From Neisseria dentiae (GTDB taxonomy: Bacteria > Pseudomonadota > Gammaproteobacteria > Burkholderiales > Neisseriaceae): 64,000 bases of DNA. Of the stretch, positions 1 through 9,730 are shown piece by piece (positions within the stretch are counted from its first letter, which is position 1; the number at the start of each line of letters is the position of its first letter). The position numbers were made by a program, and so were the translations under genes. The notes beneath the pieces were generated by a model. It made no database searches, had not been told where the DNA came from, and saw nothing but the letters and a program-made list of their open reading frames with translations. The DNA lies in the NCBI RefSeq assembly GCF_024580525.1, contig NZ_JANIKQ010000015.1, positions 1 through 64,000 of the forward strand, given 5' to 3'.

Positions 1-1083
1 GATGGGGTGGGCGGTGGGGCCGGCGTCTTCGGGGAACTGGTGCGCGCGCAGCATGGCAACGTTTTCGATGCGGCAGGTGGCGTGGCTGATGCGGTCGGCG
101 GAAAACTCTTGATCGCGGAACACGGTGAGGCCTTCTTTGAGCGAAAGCTGGAACCAGTCGCGGCAGGTTACGCGGTTGCCCGTCCAGTTGTGGAAATATT
201 CGTGGGCGATTACGCTTTCGACGGCGGCGAAGTCGGCGTCGGTGGCGGTGCGGCTGTCGGCCAGCACGTATTTGGTGTTGAAAATGTTGAGGCCTTTGTT
301 TTCCATTGCGCCCATGTTGAAGTCGCCCACGGCCACAACCATATAGATATCGAGGTCGTATTCTAGGTTGAAGCGGGTTTCGTCCCATTTCATCGCGTGT
401 TTGAGCGATTGAACGGCAAAATCGACCTTGCCCGCATCTTCGGCGCGGGTGTAAAACTCAATGGCCACTTCGCGCCCGCTCATGGTGGTGAAGCTGTCGC
501 GAGTGAGGCTCAAATCGCCCGCCACCAAGGCAAACAGATAGCTGGGTTTGGCAAACGGGTCGGCCCATTTTACCCAATGGCGGCCGTCTGAAAGCGTGCC
601 GCTGCCGACTTTGTTGCCGTTGGAAAGCAGCACGGGATAGCGTTCGGCATCGGCGGTGATGGTGGTGGCGAACACCGACATCACGTCGGGGCGGTCGGGG
701 TAGAAGGTGATTTTGCGGAAGCCCTCCGGCTCGCATTGGGTAAACAGGTTGCCGCCGCTTTCATACAAACCCATCAGCGATTTGTTTTCAGACGGCCTGA
801 TTAAGGTTTCAACCGTTACCGTAAACGGCTCTGCGGGCACGTTTGCCAACACCAGTTTTTCGTCGGCCAGCGTGTAGTCTGCTACCGCTTGGCCGTTAAC
901 GGCAACCGACAATAATTGTGCGGAGCCGTTGAGCACCAGCGGTTCGCCCGCCTGCTGCGGCAACACCGATAAATGCGCTTTTACATGGGTGTGCGCATCT
1001 TGGATATCGAAATATAGGTCGGTGGCAGAAACAAGGTAGGCCGGGGCTTGGTAGTCTTTCAGATAATGTATGGTTTTGCTCAT
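1..1083 (-). CDS. pepN: Aminopeptidase N (partial, C-terminus outside window)
   Basis: This is the N-terminal 361 codons of an M1-family zinc aminopeptidase that removes N-terminal residues from peptides in the cytoplasm. Read on the minus strand it starts [17 protein letters not shown] and runs off the left edge. The substrate-binding GAMEN motif (GAMENKGLN) lies near base 300 and the zinc-binding HEYFHNW motif near base 200, in the order and spacing expected of PepN. The ATG at 1083-1081 is the only plausible start. The gene is truncated only by the window edge. Identification is firm from the two signature motifs. Confidence 0.95.
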   Translation of the reverse strand, partial: MSKTIHYLKDYQAPAYLVSATDLYFDIQDAHTHVKAHLSVLPQQAGEPLVLNGSAQLLSVAVNGQAVADYTLADEKLVLANVPAEPFTVTVETLIRPSENKSLMGLYESGGNLFTQCEPEGFRKITFYPDRPDVMSVFATTITADAERYPVLLSNGNKVGSGTLSDGRHWVKWADPFAKPSYLFALVAGDLSLTRDSFTTMSGREVAIEFYTRAEDAGKVDFAVQSLKHAMKWDETRFNLEYDLDIYMVVAVGDFNMGAMENKGLNIFNTKYVLADSRTATDADFAAVESVIAHEYFHNWTGNRVTCRDWFQLSLKEGLTVFRDQEFSADRISHATCRIENVAMLRAHQFPEDAGPTAHPI

Positions 1084-1173
1084 TGTGGGTTCTTTCGCGA
1101 AAGGGCGGCAAAAGCGGCATTATATAACGGCCGCGTGGTTTTTCAGACGGCCTCAACTGTTGCAAAGCCGGGT

Positions 1174-2376
1174 TCAGGGCGTGGTCGCCGATGCTGCATT
1201 CGCTTTGCGCATCATGGCTTTGAGCGGGGCGGCGGTGTTGCGGCGTATGGTTTCGTTTTTCATTTTGCCCGTGTTTTCGCCCCACACCGCCAGCGCGGCG
1301 CCGATGATTCTGCCCGTGTCGGCGGTGGCGTTGCTGCGGTTTTCGCCGTCCCACACGCCCAAGTGCCAGCGTTTTTCGATGTCTTGCGCCGAAAAACCGG
1401 CATCGTGGGCGAAATCGCGTTTGCCGTTGGGCACCAAATAAAGGTAATACGAATTGTAGTTCAACACCGAAAAACCTTTGGCGGTCAGCTCGGGCAGCGA
1501 GGCGCGCATGGCGCGGCGCGTTTGGGCGGCCTGTTTGTCGGCGGGGTTGCCGTCGTAACTCCAATAGGTGATTTCGATGTCGCGGTTCAGTTTGCCGACC
1601 GTGCTGTTGATCAGGCCGTCGTTCCACATGCGGGTTTTCAGCCCTTTGGCCGCCAGATGCGCGGCCAGCGTGTTGGCATAATCGATAAATTCATGATTGC
1701 TCTCGGCGCTGTAACCGAATTCGTCGCCGCCGATGTGGAAATGCTTGCTGCGGTTGAACGTTTCGGCCGTTTCGTCGATCAGCGCCTTCACAAAAGCCAC
1801 GCTCTCGGGGCGGGTGATGTCGATTTCGTCGTCGGCCATTTTCGATTTCAGCGCGCGCACATAATCTTTGCCGTGTTTGTGGGTTAACAGCGTGAAGATG
1901 CCGTTCATATGGTTGGGGCTGCCCACTTCGGGCACGATCTCGATATTTTTAGCGGCGGCGTAGCGGATAATCGTGCGCATCTGCCGGCGGCTCAGAAACG
2001 GCTTGCCGGTTTTGGGGTTGGTATAAACACCGCTGCGGCTGCGTTTGGCGGTTTCAACCGTTTGGCCGAGCAGGGCGCTTTCGAGTGCGTAGTTTTCATG
2101 GTCGGAAAAATGCAGGTGCAGAAACTGCCCGCCCGAAGCGGCCAGCATGTCGATGAATTTTTTGATTTCGCGCTCGGAATAAAAGCGGCGGGCGGTGTCG
2201 AGCATCAGGCCGTTTTGCTTGGCTGCCTGCCGGGGTTGTGCCGCGGCGGGCGCAGATTGCGCTTTTTGCGGCTCGGGTTCCGCGCCGTGGCAGGCGGCGG
2301 TGGGGAAGATTAGGGCAAACAGCATCAGGCCGGCAGCCAGCCGGCGGGAGCGTGAAAAGGGCAGTTGCGGAAACAT
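1174..2376 (-). CDS. GH20 beta-N-acetylhexosaminidase resembling dispersin B
   Basis: A 400-residue single-domain glycoside hydrolase family 20 protein. From residue 56 onward it follows the dispersin B sequence closely as I remember it: LMLDTARRFYS, FLHLHFSDHENYALES (85-100), HIGGDEFGYS with the catalytic Asp-Glu pair at 218-219, TRMWNDGLI, ITYWSYDG and LNYNSYYLY. Dispersin B of Aggregatibacter hydrolyses poly-N-acetylglucosamine (PNAG) and releases cells from biofilm. The N-terminus has a basic stretch, a hydrophobic segment (15-28) and a Cys at 29 in TAAC, so it is exported and possibly a lipoprotein, although the lipobox is weak. Residues 30-55 are an Ala/Gln/Pro-rich linker. No PNAG synthesis genes are in the window. 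Family assignment is near certain; PNAG as substrate is inferred from the resemblance. Confidence 0.9.
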   Translation of the reverse strand: MFPQLPFSRSRRLAAGLMLFALIFPTAACHGAEPEPQKAQSAPAAAQPRQAAKQNGLMLDTARRFYSEREIKKFIDMLAASGGQFLHLHFSDHENYALESALLGQTVETAKRSRSGVYTNPKTGKPFLSRRQMRTIIRYAAAKNIEIVPEVGSPNHMNGIFTLLTHKHGKDYVRALKSKMADDEIDITRPESVAFVKALIDETAETFNRSKHFHIGGDEFGYSAESNHEFIDYANTLAAHLAAKGLKTRMWNDGLINSTVGKLNRDIEITYWSYDGNPADKQAAQTRRAMRASLPELTAKGFSVLNYNSYYLYLVPNGKRDFAHDAGFSAQDIEKRWHLGVWDGENRSNATADTGRIIGAALAVWGENTGKMKNETIRRNTAAPLKAMMRKANAASATTP

Positions 2377-2586
2377 CAGTTATCGCTAAACGTTTGGTAT
2401 GGGGTGAAACTTATAACGCGGATTGTTTTTAAATTATGCTAAATTTGTTAATAATTTAATTAGGTGTACGGCATAAACGGCGGTGCAGGCCGTCTGAAAG
2501 CCGGTTATGCCCTTATCCGCTGCTTGCCGTATATCGGGCTGATTTCGATAAAAACAATTTAAAAACATATTGTTATAACGATTTTC

Positions 2587-2616
2587 TTGGCTCGGTTGGC
2601 GCAAATCGGCTATAAT
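2587..2616 (+). promoter_or_regulatory. Probable sigma70 promoter of sspA-sspB
   Basis: TTGGCT at 2587-2592 and a perfect TATAAT at 2611-2616 are separated by 18 bases. They lie about 75 bases upstream of the sspA start. A DUS copy (from about 2646) lies in the leader. The rest of the 316-base gap behind the GH20 gene is AT-rich, with one further DUS and no gene. Confidence 0.6.
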
Positions 2617-2692
2617 CCCGCTTATTTTCGATTCTGTAACACACAGGCCGTCTGAAACCGTTCAGGCGGTTTTCAGCCGGAGCAAAACCATT

Positions 2693-3298
2693 ATGATGAC
2701 ACTCTATTCGGGCATCACCTGCCCGTTCAGCCAACGCTGCCGTTTCGTATTGTTTGAAAAAGGCATGGATTTTGAAATCAAAGATGTCGATATCTTCAAC
2801 AAGCCCGAAGATTTGGCGATCATGAACCCCTATAACCAAGTGCCCGTTTTGGTTGAGCGCGACCTGATTCTGCACGAATCCAACATCATTAACGAATACA
2901 TCGACGAACGCTTTCCCCACCCGCAGCTGATGCCCGGCGATCCGGTGATGCGCGGCCGCGGCCGGTTGGTGCTGTTCCGCATGGAAAAAGAATTGTTCAG
3001 CCACGTGAAAGTGCTCGAATCGCCCGAGGCAGGCAGCAAAGAGCAGGCCAAAGCCCGCGAAGCCATTGCCCAAGGGCTTACCATGCTGGCGCCGTCTTTC
3101 GCCAAAACCAAATACATCATGGGCGAAGATTTTTCGATGATTGATGTCGCCCTGTCGCCGCTGCTGTGGCGTTTGGATCACTACGACATCAAGCTGGGCA
3201 AATCGGCCGCGCCGATTCTGAAATACGCCGAACGCATTTTCCAGCGCGATGCCTTCATCGAGGCGCTCACCCCCGCCGAAAAAGCCATGCGCCGTTAA
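2693..3298 (+). CDS. sspA: Stringent starvation protein A
   Basis: A 201-residue glutathione-S-transferase-fold protein. SspA binds RNA polymerase and alters transcription under stress; it is not a GST enzyme. The N-terminal thioredoxin-like half contains GITCPFSQRCRF and NPYNQVPVLVE, and the helical half ends in TPAEKAMRR, all as in proteobacterial SspA. Two consecutive ATGs (2693, 2696) could serve as start. sspB follows 52 bases later, the usual sspA-sspB order, so the two are probably cotranscribed. Confidence 0.93.
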   Translation: MMTLYSGITCPFSQRCRFVLFEKGMDFEIKDVDIFNKPEDLAIMNPYNQVPVLVERDLILHESNIINEYIDERFPHPQLMPGDPVMRGRGRLVLFRMEKELFSHVKVLESPEAGSKEQAKAREAIAQGLTMLAPSFAKTKYIMGEDFSMIDVALSPLLWRLDHYDIKLGKSAAPILKYAERIFQRDAFIEALTPAEKAMRR

Positions 3299-3350
3299 AC
3301 CCCGCAGGGGTTGGCCGTCTGAAGCCGCCTTTATCGAAAGGAATGCCGCC

Positions 3351-3800
3351 ATGACCACTACCACCAGCACCAAACCCTACCTGCTGCGCGCGCTTTACGA
3401 ATGGTGTTTGGACAACAACCAAACCCCGCACATCGTTGCCTGGGTAAACGAGCACACCCGCGTGCCCATGCAATATGTGCGCGACAACGAAATCGTGCTG
3501 AACATCGGCACCATCGCCAGCCATGCGCTGACGATAGACAACGAATGGATACACTTTTCCGCCCGCTTCGGCGGCGTGGCGCATGAAATCTGGATTCCCG
3601 TCGGGCACGTTATCAGCATTTTCGCCCGCGAAAGCGGCGAAGGCATGGGGTTTGAAGTAGAGCCTTATCAAACGGAAAGCGAGAAAAAAGGCGGCGACGC
3701 GCTGCATCTGGTGGAAAAAGAACAGCAGGAAACCGAACCTGCCGATCCGTCCGAAAACGGCGGCGGCAAACCCAAAAAAGGGTTGAAGCTGGTGAAATAG
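3351..3800 (+). CDS. sspB: ClpXP protease specificity-enhancing factor SspB
   Basis: A 149-residue adaptor that binds ssrA-tagged proteins and delivers them to ClpXP. The conserved substrate-binding domain starts KPYLLRALYEWCLDN and continues through HIVAWVN, VPMQYV and NIGTIASHAL. An acidic/charged tail (about 110-149) ends in KKGLKLVK, the short ClpX-binding peptide typical of the family. The ATG at 3351 was chosen because it follows AAAGGA at 3336-3341 and matches the family N-terminus; longer in-frame versions overlap sspA. Confidence 0.93.
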   Translation: MTTTTSTKPYLLRALYEWCLDNNQTPHIVAWVNEHTRVPMQYVRDNEIVLNIGTIASHALTIDNEWIHFSARFGGVAHEIWIPVGHVISIFARESGEGMGFEVEPYQTESEKKGGDALHLVEKEQQETEPADPSENGGGKPKKGLKLVK

Positions 3801-3834
3801 GGCGGTTTGCCAAACGTCTCGGCCATAAAAACCA

Positions 3835-3864
3835 AGGCCGTCTGAAAAGGTTTTCAGACGGCCT
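3835..3864. terminator. Inverted DUS pair terminator
   Basis: AGGCCGTCTGAAAA and its exact reverse complement are separated by two bases, giving a 14-bp stem. It lies between the convergent sspB and folD genes and can serve both. Confidence 0.8.
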
Positions 3865-3886
3865 GTTTCATTGATTCGTAAAGGTT

Positions 3887-4744
3887 TTACGCCTTGTCGT
3901 GCAGTTCGGCCGCATGGAGCGTATTTTCCAGCAGCGTGGCAATCGTCATCGGGCCGACGCCGCCGGGCACGGGCGTAATCATCGATGCGCGCTCTTTGGC
4001 CACATCGAATTCCACATCGCCGCACAATTTGCCGTTGTCCAAACGGTTGATGCCCACATCGATAACCACCGCGCCGGGCTTGATCCATTCGCCTTTCACA
4101 AAGTTCGGAATGCCCACGCCGGCCACCACGATATCGGCGGCGGCCACTTCGTCGGCAAGGTTTTGGGTTTTGCTGTGGCAGATGGTTACGGTGGCGCGCG
4201 CCAGCAGAAGCTCCAGCATTTGCGGGCGGCCCACGATATTCGATGCGCCCACCACCACGGCTTTTTTACCTTCGGGGTTGATGCCGTAGGCTTCGAGCAG
4301 GGTCATCACGCCTTTGGGGGTGCAGGGGCGCATCAGCGGCATTTTTACCACCAGGCGGCCGACGTTGTAGGGATGGAAGCCGTCCACGTCTTTATGGGGC
4401 AGAATGCGCTCGAGCACGGCTTGGCTGTCGATTTGCTTGGGCAGCGGCAGCTGCACCAAAATACCGTCCACATCGGGGTTGGCGTTCAAACTGTCAACCA
4501 ATTGCAATAAGTCTTCCTGCGAAGTTTCTGCCGGCAGCTCGTAAGAGAGCGATTTGAAGCCCACTTTTTCACACGCCAGTTTTTTGTTGCGCACATAAAC
4601 CGCGCTGGCCGGGTCGTCTCCAACCAGCACCACGGCCAGGCAGGGCGTGCGCAAACCGGCGGCGCGGCGCGCGGCGGTTTCTTGGGCGACTTTTTCTAAA
4701 CGTTGCTGGGAAATTTCTTTGCCGTTAATCAGTTGGGCAGTCAT
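3887..4744 (-). CDS. folD: Bifunctional methylenetetrahydrofolate dehydrogenase / methenyltetrahydrofolate cyclohydrolase
   Basis: A 285-residue cytosolic enzyme that interconverts 5,10-methylene-, 5,10-methenyl- and 10-formyl-tetrahydrofolate. Visible signatures include [13 protein letters not shown] with the catalytic Lys, [10 protein letters not shown], the NADP-site segment [12 protein letters not shown], and the C-terminal [13 protein letters not shown]. The length equals the family norm. It stands alone, convergent with sspB. Confidence 0.97.
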   Translation of the reverse strand: MTAQLINGKEISQQRLEKVAQETAARRAAGLRTPCLAVVLVGDDPASAVYVRNKKLACEKVGFKSLSYELPAETSQEDLLQLVDSLNANPDVDGILVQLPLPKQIDSQAVLERILPHKDVDGFHPYNVGRLVVKMPLMRPCTPKGVMTLLEAYGINPEGKKAVVVGASNIVGRPQMLELLLARATVTICHSKTQNLADEVAAADIVVAGVGIPNFVKGEWIKPGAVVIDVGINRLDNGKLCGDVEFDVAKERASMITPVPGGVGPMTIATLLENTLHAAELHDKA

Positions 4745-4924
4745 GGCGGAGATATCCTTTGCTGGCAGGGGAATAGGTGAAGAGCGCGGATTATCGCATT
4801 TTCGGCGCAGGTTTTCACTTGTTTTCTGAAGTTTTTGCCGGCCGGCGGCGCGGCCAAGTGTCCTAAATCATAAAGCAAATGAAACAGATAGCATAAGCGT
4901 AAAGCTTTTTGCCGGCGGCAGGGC

Positions 4925-4953
4925 TTGACGTTTGCCGCGCCCCTCGGTATAGT
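4925..4953 (+). promoter_or_regulatory. Promoter of the tRNA-Pro/Arg/His cluster
   Basis: TTGACG (4925-4930), a 17-base spacer and TATAGT (4948-4953) lie 14 bases before the first tRNA. Good match to a stable-RNA sigma70 promoter. Confidence 0.65.
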
Positions 4954-4966
4954 TCGGCTTTCTCGT

Positions 4967-5044
4967 CGGGGCGTAGCGCAGTCTGGTTAGCGCACCTGTT
5001 TTGGGAACAGGGGGTCGTGAGTTCGAATCCCACCGCCCCGACCA
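4967..5044 (+). tRNA. tRNA-Pro(TGG)
   Basis: Acceptor arms CGGGGCG and CGCCCCG pair, the anticodon loop reads TTTGGGA with anticodon TGG, and the T-loop GTTCGAATCC is standard. The 3' CCA is encoded. Confidence 0.95.
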
Positions 5045-5088
5045 GGTCCCGAAACAAACAAGCCCGATTAAGGCGCGAACACCGCAAC

Positions 5089-5165
5089 GCGCCCGTAGCT
5101 CAACCGGATAGAGCACCCGCCTTCTAAGCGGGCGGTTACAGGTTCGATTCCTGTCGGGCGTGCCA
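5089..5165 (+). tRNA. tRNA-Arg(TCT)
   Basis: Acceptor arms GCGCCCG and CGGGCGT pair with one G-T wobble, the anticodon stem CCCGC/GCGGG encloses CTTCTAA with anticodon TCT, and CCA is encoded. Second gene of the tRNA cluster. Confidence 0.95.
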
Positions 5166-5185
5166 GAACAGACAAGTTTTCTTGC

Positions 5186-5262
5186 GGTGGCTGTAGCTCA
5201 GTTGGTAGAGCCCCGGATTGTGATTCCGGTTGTCGTGGGTTCGAGCCCCATCAGCCACCCCA
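5186..5262 (+). tRNA. tRNA-His(GTG)
   Basis: Acceptor GGTGGCT pairs with AGCCACC, including the extra G(-1):C73 pair characteristic of histidine tRNA. The anticodon loop TTGTGAT carries GTG, and CCA is encoded. Confidence 0.95.
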
Positions 5263-5269
5263 AATTCCG

Positions 5270-5300
5270 AAACCCGTGTATAAACGCATGCACGGGTTTT
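5270..5300 (+). terminator. Terminator of the tRNA cluster
   Basis: AAACCCGTG and CACGGGTTT form a 9-bp stem followed by a T-rich run, just after tRNA-His. Confidence 0.75.
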
Positions 5301-5433
5301 CTCTTTTGTATTCTTGCTTTTCAGACGGCCTGTAAGGCTTCCGGCCGCTTGAAAATGCCGTTGCGTGCCCGCTTTCCCAAAACGCGCCGCTTCGGTATCA
5401 TTTGGGCATCTTAAATCCTTTTCAGAAAGCCGC

Positions 5434-5946
5434 ATGATGAGCAACTGGCCTTTGCCTGCTTTTGAACACAAAATCTGCCCGCCCGAAGAGTTGGCTGCGC
5501 GCATCGCCGGGCTGCCGCGCCCGCTGGTGTTTACCAACGGCTGTTTCGATATTCTGCACCGCGGCCATGTAACTTATCTGGCGCAGGCGCGGGAAACGGG
5601 GGCGGCGCTGGTGTTGGCGCTGAATACCGACGCTTCGGTGAGGCGGCAGGGGAAAGGCAGCGACCGTCCGATCAACATGCTCGAAAACCGCGCCGCCGTG
5701 GCCGCCGCATTGGCCTGTGTGGACGTGGTTACCTGGTTCGACGACGACACCCCCGCCGTGTTGATAGAGGCTGTCAAGCCCGATATTCTGGTCAAAGGCG
5801 GCGACTGGCCGGTGGAAAAAATCGTCGGCGCGCCGGAAACGCTTGCGCGCGGCGGTAAAGTGTATTCGATTCCGTTTCTGCACCAAACGTCCACCACTCA
5901 AACGCTGGCAAAAATTCGTGCCGCAGAGGGGGCAGGGCAGAAATGA
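5434..5946 (+). CDS. hldC: D-glycero-beta-D-manno-heptose 1-phosphate adenylyltransferase
   Basis: A 170-residue cytidylyltransferase-like enzyme that makes ADP-heptose for the lipooligosaccharide inner core, equivalent to the C-terminal domain of E. coli HldE. The nucleotide-binding signature [11 protein letters not shown] (35-45) is followed by NTDASVRR and the C-terminal HQTSTTQTL substrate segment. In Neisseria the kinase and adenylyltransferase are separate genes, so the short length is normal. Tandem ATGs lie at 5434 and 5437. The stop overlaps the next start (ATGA), so it is translationally coupled to birA/coaX. Confidence 0.92.
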   Translation: MMSNWPLPAFEHKICPPEELAARIAGLPRPLVFTNGCFDILHRGHVTYLAQARETGAALVLALNTDASVRRQGKGSDRPINMLENRAAVAAALACVDVVTWFDDDTPAVLIEAVKPDILVKGGDWPVEKIVGAPETLARGGKVYSIPFLHQTSTTQTLAKIRAAEGAGQK

Positions 5947-7691
5947 TGCCGCTCAAACCGCAGCATTGGAAACTGCTGGCCGCACTTTCAGACGGCCTGC
6001 CGCAACATGTTTCGGCGTTGGGTTTGGCCGCCGGCGTGAAGCCGCAGCAAATTAACGGGTTGTGGCAGCAGATGCCGCCCCACATCCGCGGCCTGCTGCG
6101 CCAGCACGACGGCCAATGGCGGCTGGTGCGTCCGCTGGCGGTGTTCAACGAAGAACAGTTGCGGCAAATCGGTGTGCAACACGGTTTTCAGACGGCCTTG
6201 TATTACGAATGCACATCAAGCAACGATATCGTGCTGGAAGCGGCCAAAACCTCACCGCAGCAAGCCGACGGCCTGCTGGTGTTGGCGCACAGCCAGAGCA
6301 GAGGACGCGGCCGGCAGGGCAAAGTGTGGCAAAACCGTTTGGGCGAATGCCTGATGTTCAGCTTCGGCAGCGTGTTTGAGCAACCGCAGCACGAATTGGG
6401 CGCACTCGCACCCGTTGTGGCTTTGGCCTGCCATGCCGCTTTAACCAAGCTCGGCGTGCCCGTGCAAATCAAATGGCCGAACGATTTGGTGGTGGGGCGG
6501 CACAAGCTCGGCGGCATCTTGATCGAAACCGTGCGCAGCGGCGGCAAAACCGTTGCCGTGATAGGCATAGGCATCAATTTCGTGCTGCCCAAAGAAGTGG
6601 AGGATGCGGTTTCGGTGCAGGCGGCGGTTTCCGCCGGCGCACAGCCCGTGAGTGCCGCCGCGTTGCTGTCGGCCTTGCTGCGGGAACTCGAAACCGTGCT
6701 CGGCCGTTACAGGCAGCACGGGTTCGCCCCGTTTCTGGCGGTATATCAGGCCGCCAACCGCGACCACAACCGCCCCGTGCGCCTGTTGCAAAACGGCGAA
6801 ACCGTTTATGAAGGCGTAGCGGCAGGCATTACCGAGCAAGGTGCTTTGCGGCTGCAAACCGAAAGCGGCGAGCGTATCGTGGTGAACGGCGAAATCAGCC
6901 TGCGCCCCGGCGACAATCTCCCCCCCGTTCAGACGGCCACGGCAGAAAGATATTTGCTGCTCGACGGTGGTAACAGCCAGTTGAAATGGACATGGGTGGA
7001 AAACGGCAGTATCGTTCACACCGGCCGCGCACCCTACCGCGATTTGGCTCTGCTCGGCACAGAATGGCAGGAGCGCGGCGGGAATGATGTGCGCATTGTC
7101 GGCAGCGCCGTGTGCGGCGAAACTAAAAAAGCCCAAGCCGCCGCGCAATTGCCGCAACCGGTCGAGTGGCTGTCTTCCATGCCGCAGGCGTTGGGCATAC
7201 GCAACCATTACCGCAATCACACCGAGCACGGTGCCGACCGCTGGTTTAACGCGCTGGGCAGCCGCCGTTTCACACAAAACGCCTGTGTCGTGGTCAGCTG
7301 CGGCACCGCCGTAACGGTGGACGCACTCACCGACGACAACCACTATCTCGGCGGCACCATCATGCCGGGCTTCCACCTGATGAAAGAAGCCATGGCTTTG
7401 AAAACCGCCAACCTCAACCGCCCGATAGGGCGCGTGTATCCCTTTCCCACCACCACCGCCAACGCGCTGGCCAGCGGCATGATGGATGCCGTCTGCGGGT
7501 CGGTATTGCTGATGCACGTGCGGTTGCGCGAAAAAGTGGGCGCAGACAAACCCGTCGACCTGATTATCACGGGCGGCGGCGCGCCCAAAGTGGTGCAGGC
7601 ATTGCCAGCGTCATTTGTTTTGGACAATACAGTTAAAATTGTAGATAATCTCGTCATTTACGGCTTACTTAACTGGATACAACAACAATGA
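5943..7691 (+). CDS. birA/coaX: Bifunctional biotin-protein ligase / type III pantothenate kinase
   Basis: A 582-residue fusion. Residues 1-70 resemble a winged-helix domain. About 80-320 is biotin-[acetyl-CoA carboxylase] ligase, with [11 protein letters not shown] near 120 (biotinyl-AMP binding) and KWPNDLVV near 176. From about residue 336 the type III pantothenate kinase begins with [12 protein letters not shown] and continues through [17 protein letters not shown] and ITGGGAP. One protein therefore attaches biotin to carboxylase and also catalyses the first step of CoA synthesis. The same fusion is known from pathogenic Neisseria. It overlaps hldC by four bases and the next gene by four bases. 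Confidence 0.95.
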   Translation: MMPLKPQHWKLLAALSDGLPQHVSALGLAAGVKPQQINGLWQQMPPHIRGLLRQHDGQWRLVRPLAVFNEEQLRQIGVQHGFQTALYYECTSSNDIVLEAAKTSPQQADGLLVLAHSQSRGRGRQGKVWQNRLGECLMFSFGSVFEQPQHELGALAPVVALACHAALTKLGVPVQIKWPNDLVVGRHKLGGILIETVRSGGKTVAVIGIGINFVLPKEVEDAVSVQAAVSAGAQPVSAAALLSALLRELETVLGRYRQHGFAPFLAVYQAANRDHNRPVRLLQNGETVYEGVAAGITEQGALRLQTESGERIVVNGEISLRPGDNLPPVQTATAERYLLLDGGNSQLKWTWVENGSIVHTGRAPYRDLALLGTEWQERGGNDVRIVGSAVCGETKKAQAAAQLPQPVEWLSSMPQALGIRNHYRNHTEHGADRWFNALGSRRFTQNACVVVSCGTAVTVDALTDDNHYLGGTIMPGFHLMKEAMALKTANLNRPIGRVYPFPTTTANALASGMMDAVCGSVLLMHVRLREKVGADKPVDLIITGGGAPKVVQALPASFVLDNTVKIVDNLVIYGLLNWIQQQ

Positions 7692-8605
7692 AATGGCTAT
7701 TTGCCGTGCTGGTGGCGTTAAACATCATCGTTTTTGGAGGAATGGTTGCCAGCCGCGTCGTAGAAAAACAAAGAAATGCCTCCGTGCCTGCACAGAGTGT
7801 GGGTGTTCCGCAACAACAACCGCCGTCAGCTCCGGTAGAAATTTTACGCCCGGCCGCGGTTTCCACTCCGGAATGGGTTGCCGTGCCGACTCCGGTCGCC
7901 GCTGCTTCGGAAGCCGCCGCTTCGGCCGCTTCCGAACCCGAAAGCGAAGAAGCGCGGTTGGCACGGGAGAAGGCGGAGCAGGAAGCCAAAGAAAAAGAGG
8001 CTAAAGAGCTGGAAGAAAAAGCCCGGAAAGAGCGCGAAGAAAAGGCCAAGCGCGAGCAGCTGGAAAAAGAAAAAGCCAAACGCGAACAGGAACAGCAAAA
8101 AGCCGCCGAAGCCAAAAAAGAAAGCAGCCAATGCATCTCTTCCGCATCAGTAACGCTTAACGAAGACGATTACCACCGCATCAAAGGGCTGTTGCGCCAG
8201 TGGCCGCACGCCGCTTCGCGCACGGTTGAAAAACGCAATGCTTCGGGTGAGGACGGCCAAGTGCAGAAAACCTACCGCGTGTTGGTTTCGGCAGACGGCG
8301 ATGCCGCTGCCATGCTCGATAGCCTGGCAGCCAAAGGATTCAGCGGCAGCATTTACGAAGGCAGCATCAGCGTGGGTGTTACCGGCAGCCGTTCCGCCGC
8401 CCAAGTGCTGATTTCGCGCTTGGCGACCGCAGGTTTCGGCGGCACCCGCATCCACGAACAGGAAGAGCGCAGCGCTTCTTCCGGTGGCGGCCTGAGTGTG
8501 GCTAAAATGCAGGTAACGTTTATGGATGTGGACGATAAATCGGCGCAGGAAATCCAAAAAGTGGTTTCACGCTACGGCAAACTGAACCGCAGGGCGTGCA
8601 GATAA
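7688..8605 (+). CDS. Membrane-anchored coiled-coil protein with SPOR-like C-terminus
   Basis: A 305-residue protein with one N-terminal membrane helix (about 4-22), an Ala/Pro-rich spacer, a highly charged Glu/Lys/Ala/Arg coiled coil (about 75-145) and a C-terminal domain (about 155-300). The C-terminal part contains [11 protein letters not shown] and [20 protein letters not shown], which resembles the SPOR peptidoglycan-binding fold. The topology suggests an inner-membrane anchor reaching into the periplasm. The start overlaps the birA/coaX stop (ATGA). Its function is unknown; a SPOR role in envelope or division is inferred from shape only. Confidence 0.75.
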   Translation: MKWLFAVLVALNIIVFGGMVASRVVEKQRNASVPAQSVGVPQQQPPSAPVEILRPAAVSTPEWVAVPTPVAAASEAAASAASEPESEEARLAREKAEQEAKEKEAKELEEKARKEREEKAKREQLEKEKAKREQEQQKAAEAKKESSQCISSASVTLNEDDYHRIKGLLRQWPHAASRTVEKRNASGEDGQVQKTYRVLVSADGDAAAMLDSLAAKGFSGSIYEGSISVGVTGSRSAAQVLISRLATAGFGGTRIHEQEERSASSGGGLSVAKMQVTFMDVDDKSAQEIQKVVSRYGKLNRRACR

Positions 8606-8630
8606 GAAAACGGGCGTTTTGCCTAGCAGT

Positions 8631-8662
8631 AAAAATACCCGGGTGTTGCCCGGGTATTTTTT
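8631..8662 (+). terminator. Strong intrinsic terminator
   Basis: AAAAATACCCGGG, a short loop and CCCGGGTATTTTTTA form a long GC-capped stem with a T run after the hldC-birA/coaX operon. Confidence 0.9.
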
Positions 8663-8805
8663 ACGGAGCTTGTTGGGAAAAACGGACGGGAATCTTTGCA
8701 AAACCCGTTCAGGCCGTCTGAAATACCCAACCGCCGTTATGCTTTGATTAAGCCCGGGCATGACGCAGATGTTTTCAAGGCTGATATGGATTTTACAAAA
8801 ATCGC

Positions 8806-8838
8806 AGGCCGTCTGAAAAGAAAGTTTTCAGACGGCCT
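8806..8838. terminator. Inverted DUS pair terminator
   Basis: AGGCCGTCTGAAAA and its reverse complement with a five-base loop, at the 3' side of zupT. An unpaired DUS lies at about 8710. Confidence 0.75.
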
Positions 8839-8871
8839 GTTTCCAATCCGCTATTAAGCGGCGGTGCGTAC

Positions 8872-9681
8872 CTACCAGTTGAACAATACCAAACTCAAGG
8901 CAATCACCGCCATGCCCGAAGTCAGGCCGTATACCGTTTCGTGGCCGTCTGAATAACGTTTGGCGGCCGGCAGCAGCTCGTCCAACGCCAAAAACACCAT
9001 CACGCCGGCAATCAGGCCGAAGATGGCGCCGAACACGGCATCCGAAAGAAAAGGCTTCAACACAAAATAACCCAGCAAAGCCCCCAGCGGTTCGGCCAAG
9101 CCCGAAACCAGGCTGGCGGCAACCGTTAAGGCTTTGTTGCGGGTGGCGAAATAAACCGGTGCGGCTATCGAGATGCCTTCGGGAATATTGTGGACGGCAA
9201 TCGCCAATGCCAGCGGTGTGCCCACAGCGGGGTTTTCCAGCGTGGCGAAAAAAGTGGCCAGCCCTTCGGGAAAGTTGTGGGCGGTGATGGCGAAGGCCGT
9301 CATCAAACCCACCCGGGCGATGTGGTGGCGTGATTTTTCGTGAAATTCGGGATCGTGTGCGTCTAAAGTGTCGTGCGGGTTGGGCACCAAACGGTCGATT
9401 AAGGCAACCGCTCCGAGTCCGGCCAAAAAAGCGAAAGTGGCGGCGGCAAAGCCCATGCTTTGCCCGTAGGCCGCGGTAAAAGCCTGTTGTGATTTGGAAA
9501 ATATTTCGGTGAGCGACACATAAACCATCGCCCCGCCCGCAAACGCCAACCCGAACGAGAGCATACGCGGGTTGGGTGTTTTCGATAAAAACACCAACAC
9601 GCTGCCCAGCACCGTTGCCAGCCCGGCGGCCAAGGTGATGCCGAACGCCACCGTTAGATTTTGCAGGGTAACCGCAATCAT
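8872..9681 (-). CDS. zupT: ZIP-family zinc transporter ZupT
   Basis: A 269-residue, eight-helix inner-membrane importer of Zn(II) and related divalent metals. The two signature helices carry HNFPEG and HNIPEG about 30 residues apart, which supply the transport-site ligands. It starts MIAVTLQNLTVAFG and ends in a hydrophobic helix. A palindromic site (9731-9743) about 50 bases upstream may be an operator of a metal-responsive repressor. It is a single-gene unit divergent from pdxA. Confidence 0.93.
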   Translation of the reverse strand: MIAVTLQNLTVAFGITLAAGLATVLGSVLVFLSKTPNPRMLSFGLAFAGGAMVYVSLTEIFSKSQQAFTAAYGQSMGFAAATFAFLAGLGAVALIDRLVPNPHDTLDAHDPEFHEKSRHHIARVGLMTAFAITAHNFPEGLATFFATLENPAVGTPLALAIAVHNIPEGISIAAPVYFATRNKALTVAASLVSGLAEPLGALLGYFVLKPFLSDAVFGAIFGLIAGVMVFLALDELLPAAKRYSDGHETVYGLTSGMAVIALSLVLFNW

Positions 9682-9730
9682 CGCATCGACTCTGACTATA
9701 AAAAAGCAAGCCTACCATTTTTCAACAAAA

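Noticed and set aside
1048..2389. Long plus-strand open frames opposite pepN and the GH20 gene
   Set aside because: They encode Val/Gly/Phe-rich antisense translations without conserved motifs, a product of high GC at third positions. The minus-strand genes explain the DNA.
6441..7517. A 358-codon minus-strand frame inside birA/coaX
   Set aside because: It is antisense to two recognised enzyme domains and shows no motif or ribosome site.
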